In this document: piece by piece, positions 36,381 to 47,864 of the stretch
Layout of the letters: each line of letters starts with the position of its first letter
How positions within the stretch are numbered: the first letter of the stretch is position 1
DNA from: Stercorarius parasiticus
Lineage: Eukaryota; Chordata; Aves; Charadriiformes; Stercorariidae
Assembly (NCBI GenBank): GCA_013396915.1
Contig: VWZL01000451.1
Span: 94,498 to 158,497 of the forward strand
Direction: 5' to 3'
DNA: 64,000 nucleotides
Notes under the pieces: model-generated
Seen by the model: the letters and a program-made list of their open reading frames with translations, nothing else
What the model was told of the DNA's origin: nothing
Database searches by the model: none
Position numbers and translations under genes: made by a program

Positions 36381-39300
36381 GTAAGATCGAGGAGGACAGT
36401 GGAGGAAGGTGGTTCCATTGTGAGGGCAGGATGGCTTGGTGGGACTCCAGTGGAGGGTGCTTGTGGTAGTCGGCACCAGGCTTGATCAGATAACGTGGTG
36501 GACATGTCTGCGCCATCTGTAACCCTTCTGGGTGCCTTCAGGGTCAGTTACCTGCTATGCAAATTGTAAAGCCGTGTTTTGGTTCCTCACACCCTGCTGT
36601 AAACAAAGCAATACCCATGCAGGTTGTCTTGCCACCAGGCATGATCAGGCAAGCTGTCTTCCAGATGCCTGGAAAGTGTCTTTCTTGCCACAGCGTGGAA
36701 GGGAAGAGGGTAGGAAGCAATATGCTGGTGCGTGTTTCTACTTTAAAGGCTGCTCTTTCAGCGTAACGTGGATGTGATCCGTGATAAGCAACCGATAATG
36801 AAAGATAGAGCAAGGGTAGAGAGATATGATAAAAAAGGAGGAGGTAATATTCAAGCATAAAGTGATTTTGTGGGCAGTGAAACAAGAGAATGGGGTACTT
36901 AAGGAAGTGATGATATTTTATACAGGCAGGTGGAGGAGAAGAGAGTCTTGAGCAAAAAGGCTGTTTCAAAGAAATGGGAAAAAGAAATAAAATATAGGAA
37001 AAATGGCCGAGAAAGCGGCAGAATGACATTTGGCTGCAGAAGAGGAGGAAAAATCTGCAAATAATGACTATTTGAAAATAGATTTTCCAAAGGTTCCTGC
37101 AGAATTCTTTGAGTTAGGGGATTTCTCTAAAATATTTTCTTGCCCGTTGACAGAAATAATAACTCTAAGCAGATCTTGCAGACTATTTGCTGGAAGTAGA
37201 TCCTGTATTTCTGAATAGTCAGAAATATGCACATTAGAAACGTGACCAGGATTAGGGCATAAGTTTGTGAAGCGGTAGACCCAGATCTAATTCTTGTCAC
37301 CACAAGGCTTTTCGACTTCAAGGAAGTTGCTTAGCCTAATTCCTCAGGTTTCGGTTTGTAAAATGGGATAGCGCTTCCAGACTGATAGTCCTCTCTCCTC
37401 TTCCAGGGATTTAATCTTGACCAGAGGTGTGCAGAATTTTTTTGTGTCATGATCACCCACATTGATTTCCAGAGCCAAAACCAGCAAGTCCCTGGCTGCT
37501 CAGACACTGAGGATTTTGTTATATCTGCTCTTTCTGGAAGACAAAAGAGTATGGTCAGCCCCTGTACTTTTTTTTTTTTTTCTGGAAAATTCACTGAGGA
37601 CATGAGCTAAAGAAGAGTTTTAGTTTATCTGGAATTTCATCCTTTATTCCATAGTTTATAGTTGATTTCGAAACTGGTGTTTCAAATGGTTGTTGGACAG
37701 ACCCGTTTGTGTCACTAGTGTTACCCAGTGCCCCAAAACATCAATCAGCCTCAAAACTTACAGGGAACTGTAAGAGATACCAGTTAGTCCTGCTGTGTAT
37801 GGAGCTTCAGTTCATATTTCCTATGGCCCTGGTGTAATAAAGGCAGGATTTTAAAAACATCGTCTAAGCACGGCAAAGACACACCTCATCCATTGACGTG
37901 TTTTCCTGCTTCTGGGTCCCATCCATAGGGCAGGGCTGCTGGCTGGAGCCTTCTAGGGAAGGACTGTGCTGAAACAAGCAGATGAAAGAGCATGTTTCCC
38001 TCTGCAAAGAGTTTTTCATCAACCACTTTCATGTTTATTACCAGCCTCGCCCAAGCACTTTTATGAAATCTACTTTCTTGAAACTCCTCCAGCTTCCTTG
38101 GGCCAAGCTCCAGCTGATGGCGAAGGACTACAGGAGCAACCAAATGGACAAAAATCCAAAAATCTCTGGACAAAGGAAACTGGATTATGTATTATATCAA
38201 AGACCTGGAAGAAGTAGAGGCTCAGCGCTTGGTGTTCACTCACATACCCTTTTCTTACCCCCTTCCTTTGTGTGTTTCTCAGGATGCCTTTGTAGCGTTT
38301 CACAATGATAAGTCCCTGGTGAAAAAATACTTGAAATCTCTGCTGATTGGGGAGTTGGCACCAGATCAACCCAGCTTTGAGTCTAACAAAAAAGTGAGTG
38401 TCCCAGAATCCAGCTGTGGGAATGGCTTGGGGTTCTAGCATGGGAGGAGAAGGAAAATAAAAGCAGGAATACTTTCTGAAACAGCACGCCTGACACTGTG
38501 CCGTAGGCTGGGTGGTGGGGAGGCAGCTGGCAGTAGTCGTGCATGGAAACATCGCTAAATCCACACCTGGGTGTAAGGAATGAGCCCCAGAGCCCCAGAT
38601 TCTGCTCAGTTCTTCCCACTGTGACGTCTTAGTTAACAGAGCCTGTCAGCAACTTGTTTTCCCCTGTCAAAGCAAAGCCATCTCGTGCTCATTTTTGCAC
38701 AGAGATCCCTCTGATAGAACATCTCCACTGACTTCCATGGCTGCTTTGGGATTCCTGGGTCTGCTATGTTACCTTTTCCAAGTAGACAGTGCATTAATAC
38801 TCACTTTACCCACAGAAATCACTTTTAGAGGATTTTCGTGAGCTGCGCTGCACTATTGAGAAGATGGGACTTCTGAGGCCAAATTACACCTTTTTCTTCC
38901 TGATTTTCCTTCACCTCCTCGTACTGGATGCTGCATCCTGGCTCGTGGTCTGGTACTTTGGGATATCCTTAGTGCCTTTCCTGGTTGGCATTGCGTTCTT
39001 CACCATTGCTCAGGTAAACCCCTGACAGCTCTTCAACGCTGAGGACATGTTTAGTTCTTCCAGATGGAGAGGACTGATGAAACGTTCATATTCCAGTCGT
39101 TGCTTTACTGCCTCTCTTAGGTCCTGGGATCTGGCAGAAGACAACAAGGACGTTCCACGTCACAATTTGTGTTGCCTCCAGCAAATCTCGTTCTGCTGAT
39201 AAGCTGCTCACTAGGATTGGTGGAGTGTTCTGGAACAGGCAGTTTCACAAGATGGGCTGAGCCGATCTAATCACTTACCCCAGCAAAAGAGGGAACATTT

Positions 39301-42300
39301 CATTCTCACCCTGACTTTTGACTCCATGTTCCTTCTCTGTGCTCTCTGATGGCTCTGGTGTTTGTTGGGTCCTTTGTGAGCCAATTACACTCACTGGCCC
39401 CTCTGCTGGATTAGTAAACTGAATCATAGGAGGGCACAATACATGCCAGGGTTGGTGTAGGGAAGGAGGGAATAGGACTTTGTGGCCCATAGATGGGAGA
39501 AATTGGAGGGCGAGTGGAGGAAAAAAACAAGATTTTCTTAGTAGCGCTGAAACCTTAGGTTTGCTCAGCCATGGAACAAGTGCAAAGTAACTAATTTTTT
39601 AAAATAATCTGTTCTATTTGCCTTATATCTGCCAAGGCAGATATTCCTCAAAGAGCGTTCTTGTATTTCCATGGGAATATGAAATGCAACGAAGCCGTGG
39701 ATTTGGAAATTCCTACACTTTCTAGCTGGTTACTTGGAAATTATATATTTGCGATGCGAGCGGAAGACTTCCATGCTGTAACAGTCAAATTAATTGTAAT
39801 GATACTTCACTACTTTCGCTTTAGCTGTTACAACAAAATCAATATCTGGTATTCAGCAGCATTGATGGACAGTAGCCTGGAAGGAAGTTCTCAGCACCGA
39901 ACGTGTAAGGCAACAGGTAGAGTTTCTTCCCCAAAACAGAAGGAAGGTGCCCTCACACTACGAAGTTACAGTCTCCCAAGGCAAATTAATGCAATGCCAC
40001 TGTCGTTCTGTTTCCTCAGTTACCCTTTTGTCTTCCAGATCCAGATGGGCTGGTTCCAACACGATCTGGGGCACTGCTCTGTCTTCAGGAAGCCTAAATG
40101 GAATCGACTTCTGCAGATCGTTGTGATAAATGTTCTGAAGGTAATTGCCTTATTGTGGGAATATTCTCTGGGGCTAACCTGGACTAAGCAACGAATGGGA
40201 GCGTCCCTACATGCCGGCAATACCGCCTTTGAGAGAAGTGTAGTGCCAGTAATAGATCAACAAATAGGGATATAATTGTTGATCTCGTTCAAGTTTGAAT
40301 CCCCGGTCTTTAACTTTTCCTGCAGGGGCTACCTGCCAGCTGGTGGAATCACCTGCACAACCAGCACCATGCCAAACCCAACTGCTTCCGCAAAGACCCC
40401 GACCTCAACATGCACCCTCTCCTGTTCAGCTTGGGAAAGACACTCTCCGTGGAGGTGAGCATGGGGACGGCTGGAGAAGCAATCCTCCATAAACTCATGA
40501 TCGTTTCCAAAGTGTTCCAAAGTCTGAGAGTCTCGTACCGACTGGTTGTTATGATGCTTAGACACCAGCTCCTGAGAAGAAACGTCTTAAAATCAATGCT
40601 TAAGTTCGCTGTGTTGCTAGAAGAGCAGGGTAAGCACCTTGAAGGCAGGCCAAAGAATGAGTCAGTCCACTTGCATTACTGTCAGATGCTCTTAGTGATC
40701 CTGTAGATACTGACTCAGATGTTCCCTCTGGGAACATCCCTCTCCTTTTGGCTGTGGGAGCTGTTTGGCAGCTAAATCCTTCAGGACCAGTATAGCTGCT
40801 ACGCACAACACACAGGCGCAGCAAATTATTTCTTAATCACAAATGTTATGGCTTTCATAAAAATAAAAAAACCCATGAACTGACCCTCCCTGCATTCTTA
40901 TGATTTCTGATATCATCAGGATAGGCAAGGTCTATTTTGCTTTTTCTTTCCCTGGCAATTCTGTTTACTCGTGGGGTGACGAAACAGCCTCTTTGCTAGA
41001 TAACCAGCCTCTTAAAATAACGTCTTGCTCTCCTTTAGCTTGTAATAAGCAAAGAAATGACAGCTCTCCAAGGCATGTGGAAAATTTCAGAGCATTTATG
41101 CAAAGTATTTATTCATAGGAAACCGGTAGCTGCAACCAGGGAGGATTTTGTCAGTGGTCTTCTGAAAGATCTCTCATGGCTATATATTAGCGTGAGCATC
41201 TAGAGTGGGTTGGCTGCGCCAGGTTGGGTTTGATGGGAGTAAAGATGTAGAAAAATAGTTCTCATGTCTTCCTGCTTTTTAACAGAAAATGTCAGGCACG
41301 CTGGGGATGGGCAAAACGGATTTCAGTGATTTCATTTAGTCCAGTTCATTTGTTTTGTTTCAGTTTTGATCCGATGAAGACCTCTTTGAGGGATTCAAGC
41401 TTTTTTTCCCTGTAATAGGGGAGCTCTGGAAATAGTTTGCTTTTCCTCCTTATTATTTTGTACTTCAAAGAATGATAAGCACAAAATTTGCGGATGATTT
41501 TAAGAATCCTTTTGTGCAAATAGTGAAAAATACACCGTGAAGCAATAATTATGCTTTTTGTAAATATTTAATCTTTGCTGTTTCATGTACTTGAAGGCAA
41601 AGTACTTGCCAAAACAAAAAGGCAGATGTCTTTGTAGAGCATTTACTACTTCGATCTCGCAGAAATTATTTTACAGTCATTTTAGGATAGTATCCAAATG
41701 CTTATGTCATTTCTGACCACTGGCTCAGCTATTAAGCAAAAATTTGGGCTGTCTGCCTCCTATCTCATCTGATACAGAAATTCAGATGTAGTTTTCGCAT
41801 CAAACATCCCTCATTCATCACCCACCAAGTTTCCCATCTTAGTTTTCAAGTCAATGACCTGTTCCTCCCTGAGCACTGATGGTCTCAGCACTCTGTGAGG
41901 AATACGCGGGATTGGTTGGATCAGACTTTCGTTGCCACCACTAGAAACTTTTCCTACAAAATTCAAATGACTTGTGAGCATATTGGTGATTTTTGAGCAT
42001 TTCTGTATGAGTTTTGGAGCTCTCTTAAAAAAAGTCTCTGTTTCTGACGCTGGCATAACGTTGATATCCGCATACAGAGGCTCAGGTGAAATCTGCCTCT
42101 CTCCATTGCTTTGGAACTTCAGCACCTGCTTATCAAGAAGTGGAGTCGTAGTAGAGAGATTAAGACATAGTTCTCCATTTGTTCGTTAGCCAGGAATAAG
42201 AACTACCTTATGAAGGGTCTCATGCCTCCAACTGGCCCATCGCAATGTCTTTTCATTTTTCAGCTCGGAAAAAAGAAGAAGAAGTTCATGCCTTACAATT

Positions 42301-45300
42301 ATCAGCATAAGTATTTCATCTGTGAGTATCCCGGCGTCCTTGCAGTGCTGTAGGAACTTCACTTAAAAATCATGACCGCACCTCCTCCCCAGAATAAAGG
42401 TTTTTAAAGATACTCCCGTTGAGGTCGCAGTTTCAGGAAGCTTCCTTCACATTAAAGAAGGTTCACCTGAGGAGTGATTGCCCCTTATGTCTCTGTGAGG
42501 ATTATGTGGTGTTAGGTACTAACTAGGGGTGCATCGAGTGTGAGGAAGAAAGGGATGGGGAAGGAAATGAAGAAGTGGCGGGATGAAAAGAGGAAGAGAT
42601 TATGCGGACACAGAGAAGTGTAAATGGAAGACAGCGATTTTTCTTCCACTGGAAAGAGTCTTTCTTCTTACGGAGGAATGTTTTGTAAGATTTATGATGC
42701 AGTTATGTTATAAATGAGTCTCTATTTTCATTCTTCTCTTCAGTATTGGCCCCGCTTGCACTCGTACCCTTCTTCCAGCTGTCTATATTCTACTTTGCGA
42801 TCAAGAGGAAAAAGTGGTTGGTAAGCACTCCTTGCACTGTCTAGAAGACTTTCAAAAAATGTCGCCGCTCTGTGGCTATATTAACCTTCACCTCAGGCGA
42901 TTGCGGGGTTTAAGATAGAAAAGGCTGATTCTAGGCTTGCTGCGGCAGGAATGCAGTCAACGGGTTCAGGGAAAATTGTTTAGAAGAGGCTTTTAAGCCT
43001 CTTAGCAGCTGAATAAAAGTTAACAGAGAACTATCAGACGTAGCCAGAGTGGGATTACAGGGCTGTTTGCTGGTCTTTAGTTACTGGGTAAAGTAAGTGC
43101 TGTGGGAATATTCCAGGGACACACTCAACTTGAGGCAGAATGATGGTGTGGAGCTTACTCTTGATAAATAAGAGATAAATAAGATCAATAAACAAGAACA
43201 TTTTTTTACGCTGCCGTTCAAGTAAAGGGGAGAGGAGGGAGTGGAAGCAGTTCATCAACAAAGGCTTATTTACATCTTTTTTTGTTGTTGTTCTGTTTTG
43301 TTTTGTTTACAGGACCTGTTACTGATTGTGTCTTTCAACATCCGAGTCTGTCTCATGTATATTCCTTTAATGGGATTTAACAATTTCATGGTGTACTACT
43401 GGCTGTCCAGGTAACACACAGCATACCCAGAGTCCCCGTGACTAATATTCGTAAACAATATTGAGCTTCAATGGAAAGAAACGAAAACTAGTCATACTCA
43501 CTACAATTTTCTCAGAAATAAATAACCAGCCAAGAAGAAACAATATAACTTCGGGGGTGTGGGGTGGGGTGGTGGCTGCTCAGGGACATCTGCAACTACA
43601 AATTGAGTCGTTCTCAAAAGAAACCCCAAAAGTTAGGAGGCAAAGGGATGGAAGAGAAAATCCTGAACTACGTAAAAGTGCTCTTTTACTTAAGATGAGA
43701 CTCAGGAAAGTGTCTCAATGGCGAGTTTGGATGGGATTAGAGATACGATAAGTGTTCCTGTGTTTATCTGCCCAGGTACCTAGAGAGCACCTGGTTCATT
43801 TGGGTGTCGCAGATGAATCACATTCCAATGGACATTGACTATGATAGGAACAAAGACTGGGTATCTACTCAGGTGAGAATCTCCTTTCTTCTGGAAGAGT
43901 GGGTCTGCAGTTCTGGATTATAGGACAATGACAACGTCGTTCTTCTCTTAGCTTTATTTATTAATGTAAATAATTTATTTATTAATGTTAATGAAGTTTG
44001 TCCTTGCTGTTTGTTAAATAGGCATGCATTGCTGTAGTACCAAAACATTTAAAACTTCAGCTGGAAAACAGGATATCTAAATTAAAAAAGCAAAGCAACC
44101 ACAACTATTTTTTTACTGAAAGGTTTTAACACACGTTTTCACAACAATTTCCCTTCATATTATGAAAAAGTACTGATGGAATAACACTCAATCTCCTTTT
44201 TAGGCCAACTAAAGAGAAGCAAAGTGGGACTGGATACCTTTATTTTTTACCCTACAGGATTACTGCAGATAAGATAAATCTGACAAAATTTAGGTCTGAT
44301 AAAGATGAATATGTAAATACAACTTTACTCACATCTATACTGCCTCCAGCAATATAATCCCACCCAATGCGTTCTAAGCATTTTTCTTTATATTAAGGGA
44401 AAAAAAAAACAGCCTGGTATTCACCTGACCAAATCTGGATGTCTACATCTGAACACCTACTACATTCATTGGAGAGAAAGAGCCATTTCTAGGGCATGAT
44501 TCACCTTACTCTAAAATAGACATCTAAATCAGGTCAGACGAATGGCACCATAAAAAACTCTGATTTTCTCCGTTGTTTCTAAAGTGATGAGCTGAGATGC
44601 AGACTTCAAACTAAAGGCGTCAAAATTAGGTGAGATGAAGAATGTGTACACAAGTGTTTGCCTTCATACTTTTGCATCCGACGCCACTTGTACCAGTTGG
44701 AGGAGGCCAGAAGAATGTTTTTTGTTTCTTTATTGGGCGTCTTTTCCTTCCATCCAAGTGCAAGATGTGAGGAGAACCTCTTAAAAGAATTACAGCTGGG
44801 GATTGTGTGCATGCCAGTGAAGAAGCTTTTCTTTCTGAGTGAAGAGCTAGCTAAATTAACCTATTTCAAAAACCCATTTCAATCTAGACTTTGTTTAATT
44901 CTTTAGGGCAATGATGGCTATAACCCCTGATGCTAAATTGCCTTTTATGCTAGATTAGTGTGGGTAATGATTGCTGGAGTTCAATTACCAGACTTGCAGA
45001 AAAATAAAAGCTAAATCATGTATTTCTTTGGTCTTTTTTCCTCCCAGCTCCATGCAACATGCAATGTCAACCAATCTTTGTTCAACGACTGGTTCACTGG
45101 GCACTTGAACTTCCAAATTGAGCACCAGTGAGTATGACTTTGGGGAGAAGAGTGGGAATAATATGGGTCACTTAGAGAAAGGCCATGTAGTCTCACATGA
45201 AATCATCTCAGGAGACCCTTTGCTCTCCTTTTGGGGAAGGTCAAGGAAATCTTTTGAATGGAGGGAACAGAGAGTGGTGCAAGCAAAGTCTTCCAATAAC

Positions 45301-45851
45301 TCTCTCTCCTTCAATTCTGCAGCCTTTTCCCCACAATGCCTCGACACAACTACTGGAAGGCAGCTCCTCTGGTGAAAGCCCTTTGTGATAAGCATGGCAT
45401 TGAGTATAAAAGCAAGACTTTGCTGACAGCTTTTGTAGATATTTTGCAGTAAGTATCAATTAACAAGATATGGTTTTGCATTGCAGTAGCATGCAAGGGA
45501 GGGGTATAGGCAACCATTTCAAATCAATGTCCATGAAGAGATCAAACCTAGAGTTTATTTAAGTTTTTCTAAAGGCACTGTCATTTTCAAAAATTTTCAA
45601 AGTTTCAGAGATATTTTTTTTTCTCTTCCTTAAATCCTCTTAATTCATTCCCAGTAGTCAGACTTGGCTATGAGATGTCCATGCAGTTTTTAAACCATTT
45701 TTTCCATTTACTTCTTTTTACAGCTGAACTACAATTTGCTTCCATTGAAGTTGGTTATTGCCTCCCCAGTAACCAATTTTTTACTTTCTGTTCTTGCAGT
45801 TCACTGAAGGATTCTGGGGAGCACTGGCTTGAAGCATATCTGCATGGATAG
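36162..45851 (+). CDS. FADS1-like front-end fatty acid desaturase (gene B, 12 coding exons)
   Basis: This is a tandem paralogue of gene A in the same orientation, about 14 kb downstream. Exons 36162-36380, 38283-38393, 38816-39013, 40039-40140, 40326-40454, 42264-42321, 42744-42820, 43313-43410, 43776-43872, 45048-45127, 45323-45448 and 45800-45851 join to 1347 nt, 448 residues, without a stop. All introns are GT-AG. HPGG is at 57-60, HDLGH 184-188, HNQHH 221-225 and QIEHH 386-390, so heme and iron ligands are all present. By hand count, identity to gene A is about 58/69 in exons 10-11 and 38/43 in exon 5, but only about 24/59 in exons 7-8 (transmembrane segments 3-4). The 129-nt exon 5 ending LGKTLSVE places it with FADS1, not FADS2 or FADS3. 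It is probably one of the FADS1-like genes annotated in birds. Intact frame and splice sites argue for a working enzyme; the substrate and regioselectivity are unknown. Confidence 0.9.
36381..38282 (+). other. Gene B intron 1
   Basis: About 1.9 kb. Reading frames here, including one of 164 codons on the minus strand overlapping exon 2, are shadows or chance. No repeat is recognised. Confidence 0.8.
38283..38393 (+). CDS. Gene B exon 2
   Basis: This 111-nt exon encodes [20 protein letters not shown] through FESNKK, 27 of 37 residues identical to gene A. The acceptor is tctcag and the donor gtgagt. Confidence 0.9.
38816..39013 (+). CDS. Gene B exon 3: membrane hairpin 1
   Basis: This 198-nt exon opens [20 protein letters not shown], followed by two hydrophobic segments. 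About 39 of 66 residues match gene A; the mismatches cluster in the second segment (GIAFFTIAQ against SAVLLGTVQ). Confidence 0.9.
40039..40140 (+). CDS. Gene B exon 4: histidine box 1
   Basis: This 102-nt exon encodes [16 protein letters not shown] and ends VVINVLK where FADS1 has VIGHLK. The box keeps HDxxH. Only 19 of 34 residues match gene A, low for an exon holding metal ligands. Confidence 0.9.
40326..40454 (+). CDS. Gene B exon 5: histidine box 2
   Basis: This 129-nt exon encodes [19 protein letters not shown] then [14 protein letters not shown]. The HxxHH ligands are intact, but the inner Phe of HFQHH is Asn. Confidence 0.9.
40455..42263 (+). other. Gene B intron 5
   Basis: About 1.8 kb of mostly AT-rich sequence with no recognised repeat or gene. 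In gene A the matching intron is about 1.5 kb. Confidence 0.8.
42264..42321 (+). CDS. Gene B exon 6, one codon short
   Basis: This 58-nt exon (61 in gene A) encodes [19 protein letters not shown] plus one nucleotide. The missing codon is one of two Phe codons just before the gtgagt donor, so phase is kept. A run of five lysines replaces VQKKK. Confidence 0.85.
42744..42820 (+). CDS. Gene B exon 7: transmembrane segment 3
   Basis: This 77-nt exon encodes [19 protein letters not shown] then KRKKWL. Only about 11 of 26 residues align identically with gene A although length and phase are kept. Confidence 0.87.
43313..43410 (+). CDS. Gene B exon 8: transmembrane segment 4
   Basis: This 98-nt exon encodes [20 protein letters not shown] through YYWLSR, about 13 of 33 identical to gene A. 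The acceptor follows a TG-rich pyrimidine tract (ttgtttacag). Confidence 0.87.
43776..43872 (+). CDS. Gene B exon 9
   Basis: This 97-nt exon encodes [20 protein letters not shown]. It retains QMNHIPM but has Asp for the following His of FADS1. 22 of 32 residues match gene A. Confidence 0.9.
45048..45127 (+). CDS. Gene B exon 10: histidine box 3 (first part)
   Basis: This 80-nt exon encodes [20 protein letters not shown] and QIEH, with the last His split ca|c as in gene A. 24 of 27 residues match gene A. It is preceded by the longest intron of the 3' half (about 1.2 kb). Confidence 0.91.
45323..45448 (+). CDS. Gene B exon 11
   Basis: This 126-nt exon encodes [20 protein letters not shown] to VDILH, 34 of 42 residues identical to gene A. 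The donor is gtaagt. Confidence 0.91.
45800..45851 (+). CDS. Gene B exon 12: C-terminus and stop
   Basis: The 52 nt encode [16 protein letters not shown] and a TAG stop, parallel to gene A's [16 protein letters not shown]. Confidence 0.91.
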
Positions 45852-46188
45852 AAACCGGCAGCTCTCAAAGGGAACCTCTTCACCAGACAATGGCTGCAAA
45901 GAGTCAGCACAGACCATCAGTGTGTGTGTGTCTTCTGGTATAGAAACTTGGGAGCTGGTCAAAGCTAATTTCAGTAAGAAAGTGTGGGAAAGTGGGTTTA
46001 AGATACATTTTTTTCTTGTTCCCAGCCATGAACCTCTATTTTTCCTGCTCTGAAACTCAGCATTTAGAGCCATGAGGAACTGGGCCTTCAAACTTGGGAG
46101 AAGCAGCTCTTGAATCAGCTTGGTCAGATTACTTCATTGGAGGTGCCAGCTCATTGCTTATGGAAAAAGTTTGAAAGGAAATTCTTCA

Positions 46189-46545
46189 TAGAGTCATAGA
46201 ATCATAAAATTGTTTGGGTTGGAAGGGACCTTTGTGGATCATCTCATCCACCCCCCCTGCCCTGGGCAGGGACAACTCCCACCAGACCAGGTTGCTCCAA
46301 GCCCCGTCCAACCTGGCCTTGAACCCCTCCAGGGATGGGGCAGCCACAGCTTCTCTGGGCAACCTGGGCCAGGGGCTCACCACCCTCACAGGAAAGAATT
46401 CCTTCCTTATATCTAACCTAAATCTGCTTTATTTCAGTTTAAAACCGTTACCCCTCATCCTATCGCTACAAGCCATTGTAAAAAGTCTCTCTCCATCTTT
46501 CTTACAAGCCCTCTTTCAGTATTGAAAGGCTGCAATAAGGTCTCC
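46189..46545 (-). repeat. CR1 LINE fragment in the gene B 3' UTR region, minus strand
   Basis: Begins agagtcatagaatcataa, then gggttggaagggacctttg, tccaacctggccttgaaccc and gttacccctcatcctatcgc. It is antisense to gene B about 340 nt after its stop codon. Confidence 0.9.
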
Positions 46546-47577
46546 TTCTTGTGGAGCGGTTTTTGGCGCAGTGGATCAGTGAAAATGGGATAGGACAGAG
46601 CAAACTGCAGGAAATCTGGACACATTAGGTCAGGGGAGATCTTTAAGGGGTATTCTAGATAGTTTGTAATGGCAAAGAAGTTGAAAATTTACGCATAAGA
46701 GCGAAGAGGAAGAAAAGTGGTTCTTCTCCTCTGCCGCTCACATCCAGAACTCCATGCCCCAGCTTTCAGTGGAAAAAACACCCAAAGGAGGAAAACCTGA
46801 AAAATCTTAAAATGAGATACCACCATGAACAACATGACCCTTCTGCAACCCACTGATGAGCAACTTGCATGTGTTACAAGCTACAGACAACAACAGCCGC
46901 CTTCTAGGTAACAAATGACATCAAGCCCAACACACAAAAGTAGGAGGAGTTTGGACTATTCATTTTTTTGCCTTTGTTTTTAAGAACATCTCCACTTATC
47001 TTTTTATTTATATTTTTTGTGTGTATGTGCAGGTACTAATAACACTGTTCTGCTTATTTCCTAATAATAGCTGACAGATGTCATTGAAAAGGATTGTGGT
47101 TAAAAAAGTAGTCATTCAAAAACTGCTTTGAATGTAATTTGAAAATCCCTTCTAACTAGTACCCAGACCAATTCTGTCTTCCCAAATCCAAGGTTGGTTA
47201 GAATGGTGAGATCCACAATTATGTGTCACAGTAGTAACATTGTATAAGGATTTAAGTGATAGTAGTGTCTTAAAATGAATGCAGGGGTTTCACTGCATGC
47301 TCTATTTTGTAATACACCAAGACATTTTTAAATTGATGTCTTGGTGGAGGTAATATAAATATTAAGGATTCCTATATTTTTTTACTGGTGAGACTTGAAA
47401 GCTGTGCCGATTGCATCCCGAGTCCCACTGAAATCCTTTAAATACAAGACTGACACAAAATGGAACTTTCTGGTGTCAGTATCATGAATCAAACTGATTA
47501 TTTGTTGCGTTTAGTTAGCATTCTACTCATTTGAACGTAGTAATTTATTGAGTCTGTCTTTTTGAAACCTCGTTTTA

Positions 47578-47583
47578 ATTAAA
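47578..47583 (+). terminator. Candidate polyadenylation signal of gene B
   Basis: ATTAAA is followed within 40-70 nt by a TG-rich stretch (tgctctgtgtg and ttatgtgtttcgtg), the usual layout of a cleavage signal. AATAAA at 47859-47864 is the alternative. Confidence 0.38.
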
Positions 47584-47864
47584 ATGTTTCCGTCTCTTTA
47601 ATCGATTCAACAATCTGCTCTGTGTGAATATTAATTTGTTTCTTTATGTGTTTCGTGAAGGTTATTAACAATTAAGCTGATTTACCTTTGTCAAATTCTA
47701 ACACGGTTCATAAACTTCAAGGGGTCAGGGTAACACCTGGGGAGAAGTTGGCAAGCCACTTCGTTCTGCACTTGCACTAATACTGAGGTCTCTAATAGTC
47801 TGATCTTAATGAGTATTAATTGGAAATTGCCCCATCTGTAACACTGGTGTAGGAGGAGAATAAA

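Larger units (their letters stand above)
45852..47600 (+). other. Probable 3' UTR of gene B, with a CR1 insertion
   Basis: AT-rich non-coding sequence follows the gene B stop and is interrupted by an antisense CR1 fragment at 46.19-46.55 kb. It runs at least to a candidate ATTAAA signal at 47578. The extent is inferred. Confidence 0.4.

Noticed and set aside
39661..40275. A 204-codon + frame in gene B
   Set aside because: It is intron 3, exon 4 and intron 4 read straight through; only 40039-40140 is coding.
46186..46389. Minus-strand frame MRVVSPWPRLPREAVAAP and similar frames near 2.3 and 11.2 kb
   Set aside because: These recur because they are the same CR1 repeat read in one frame; not host genes.
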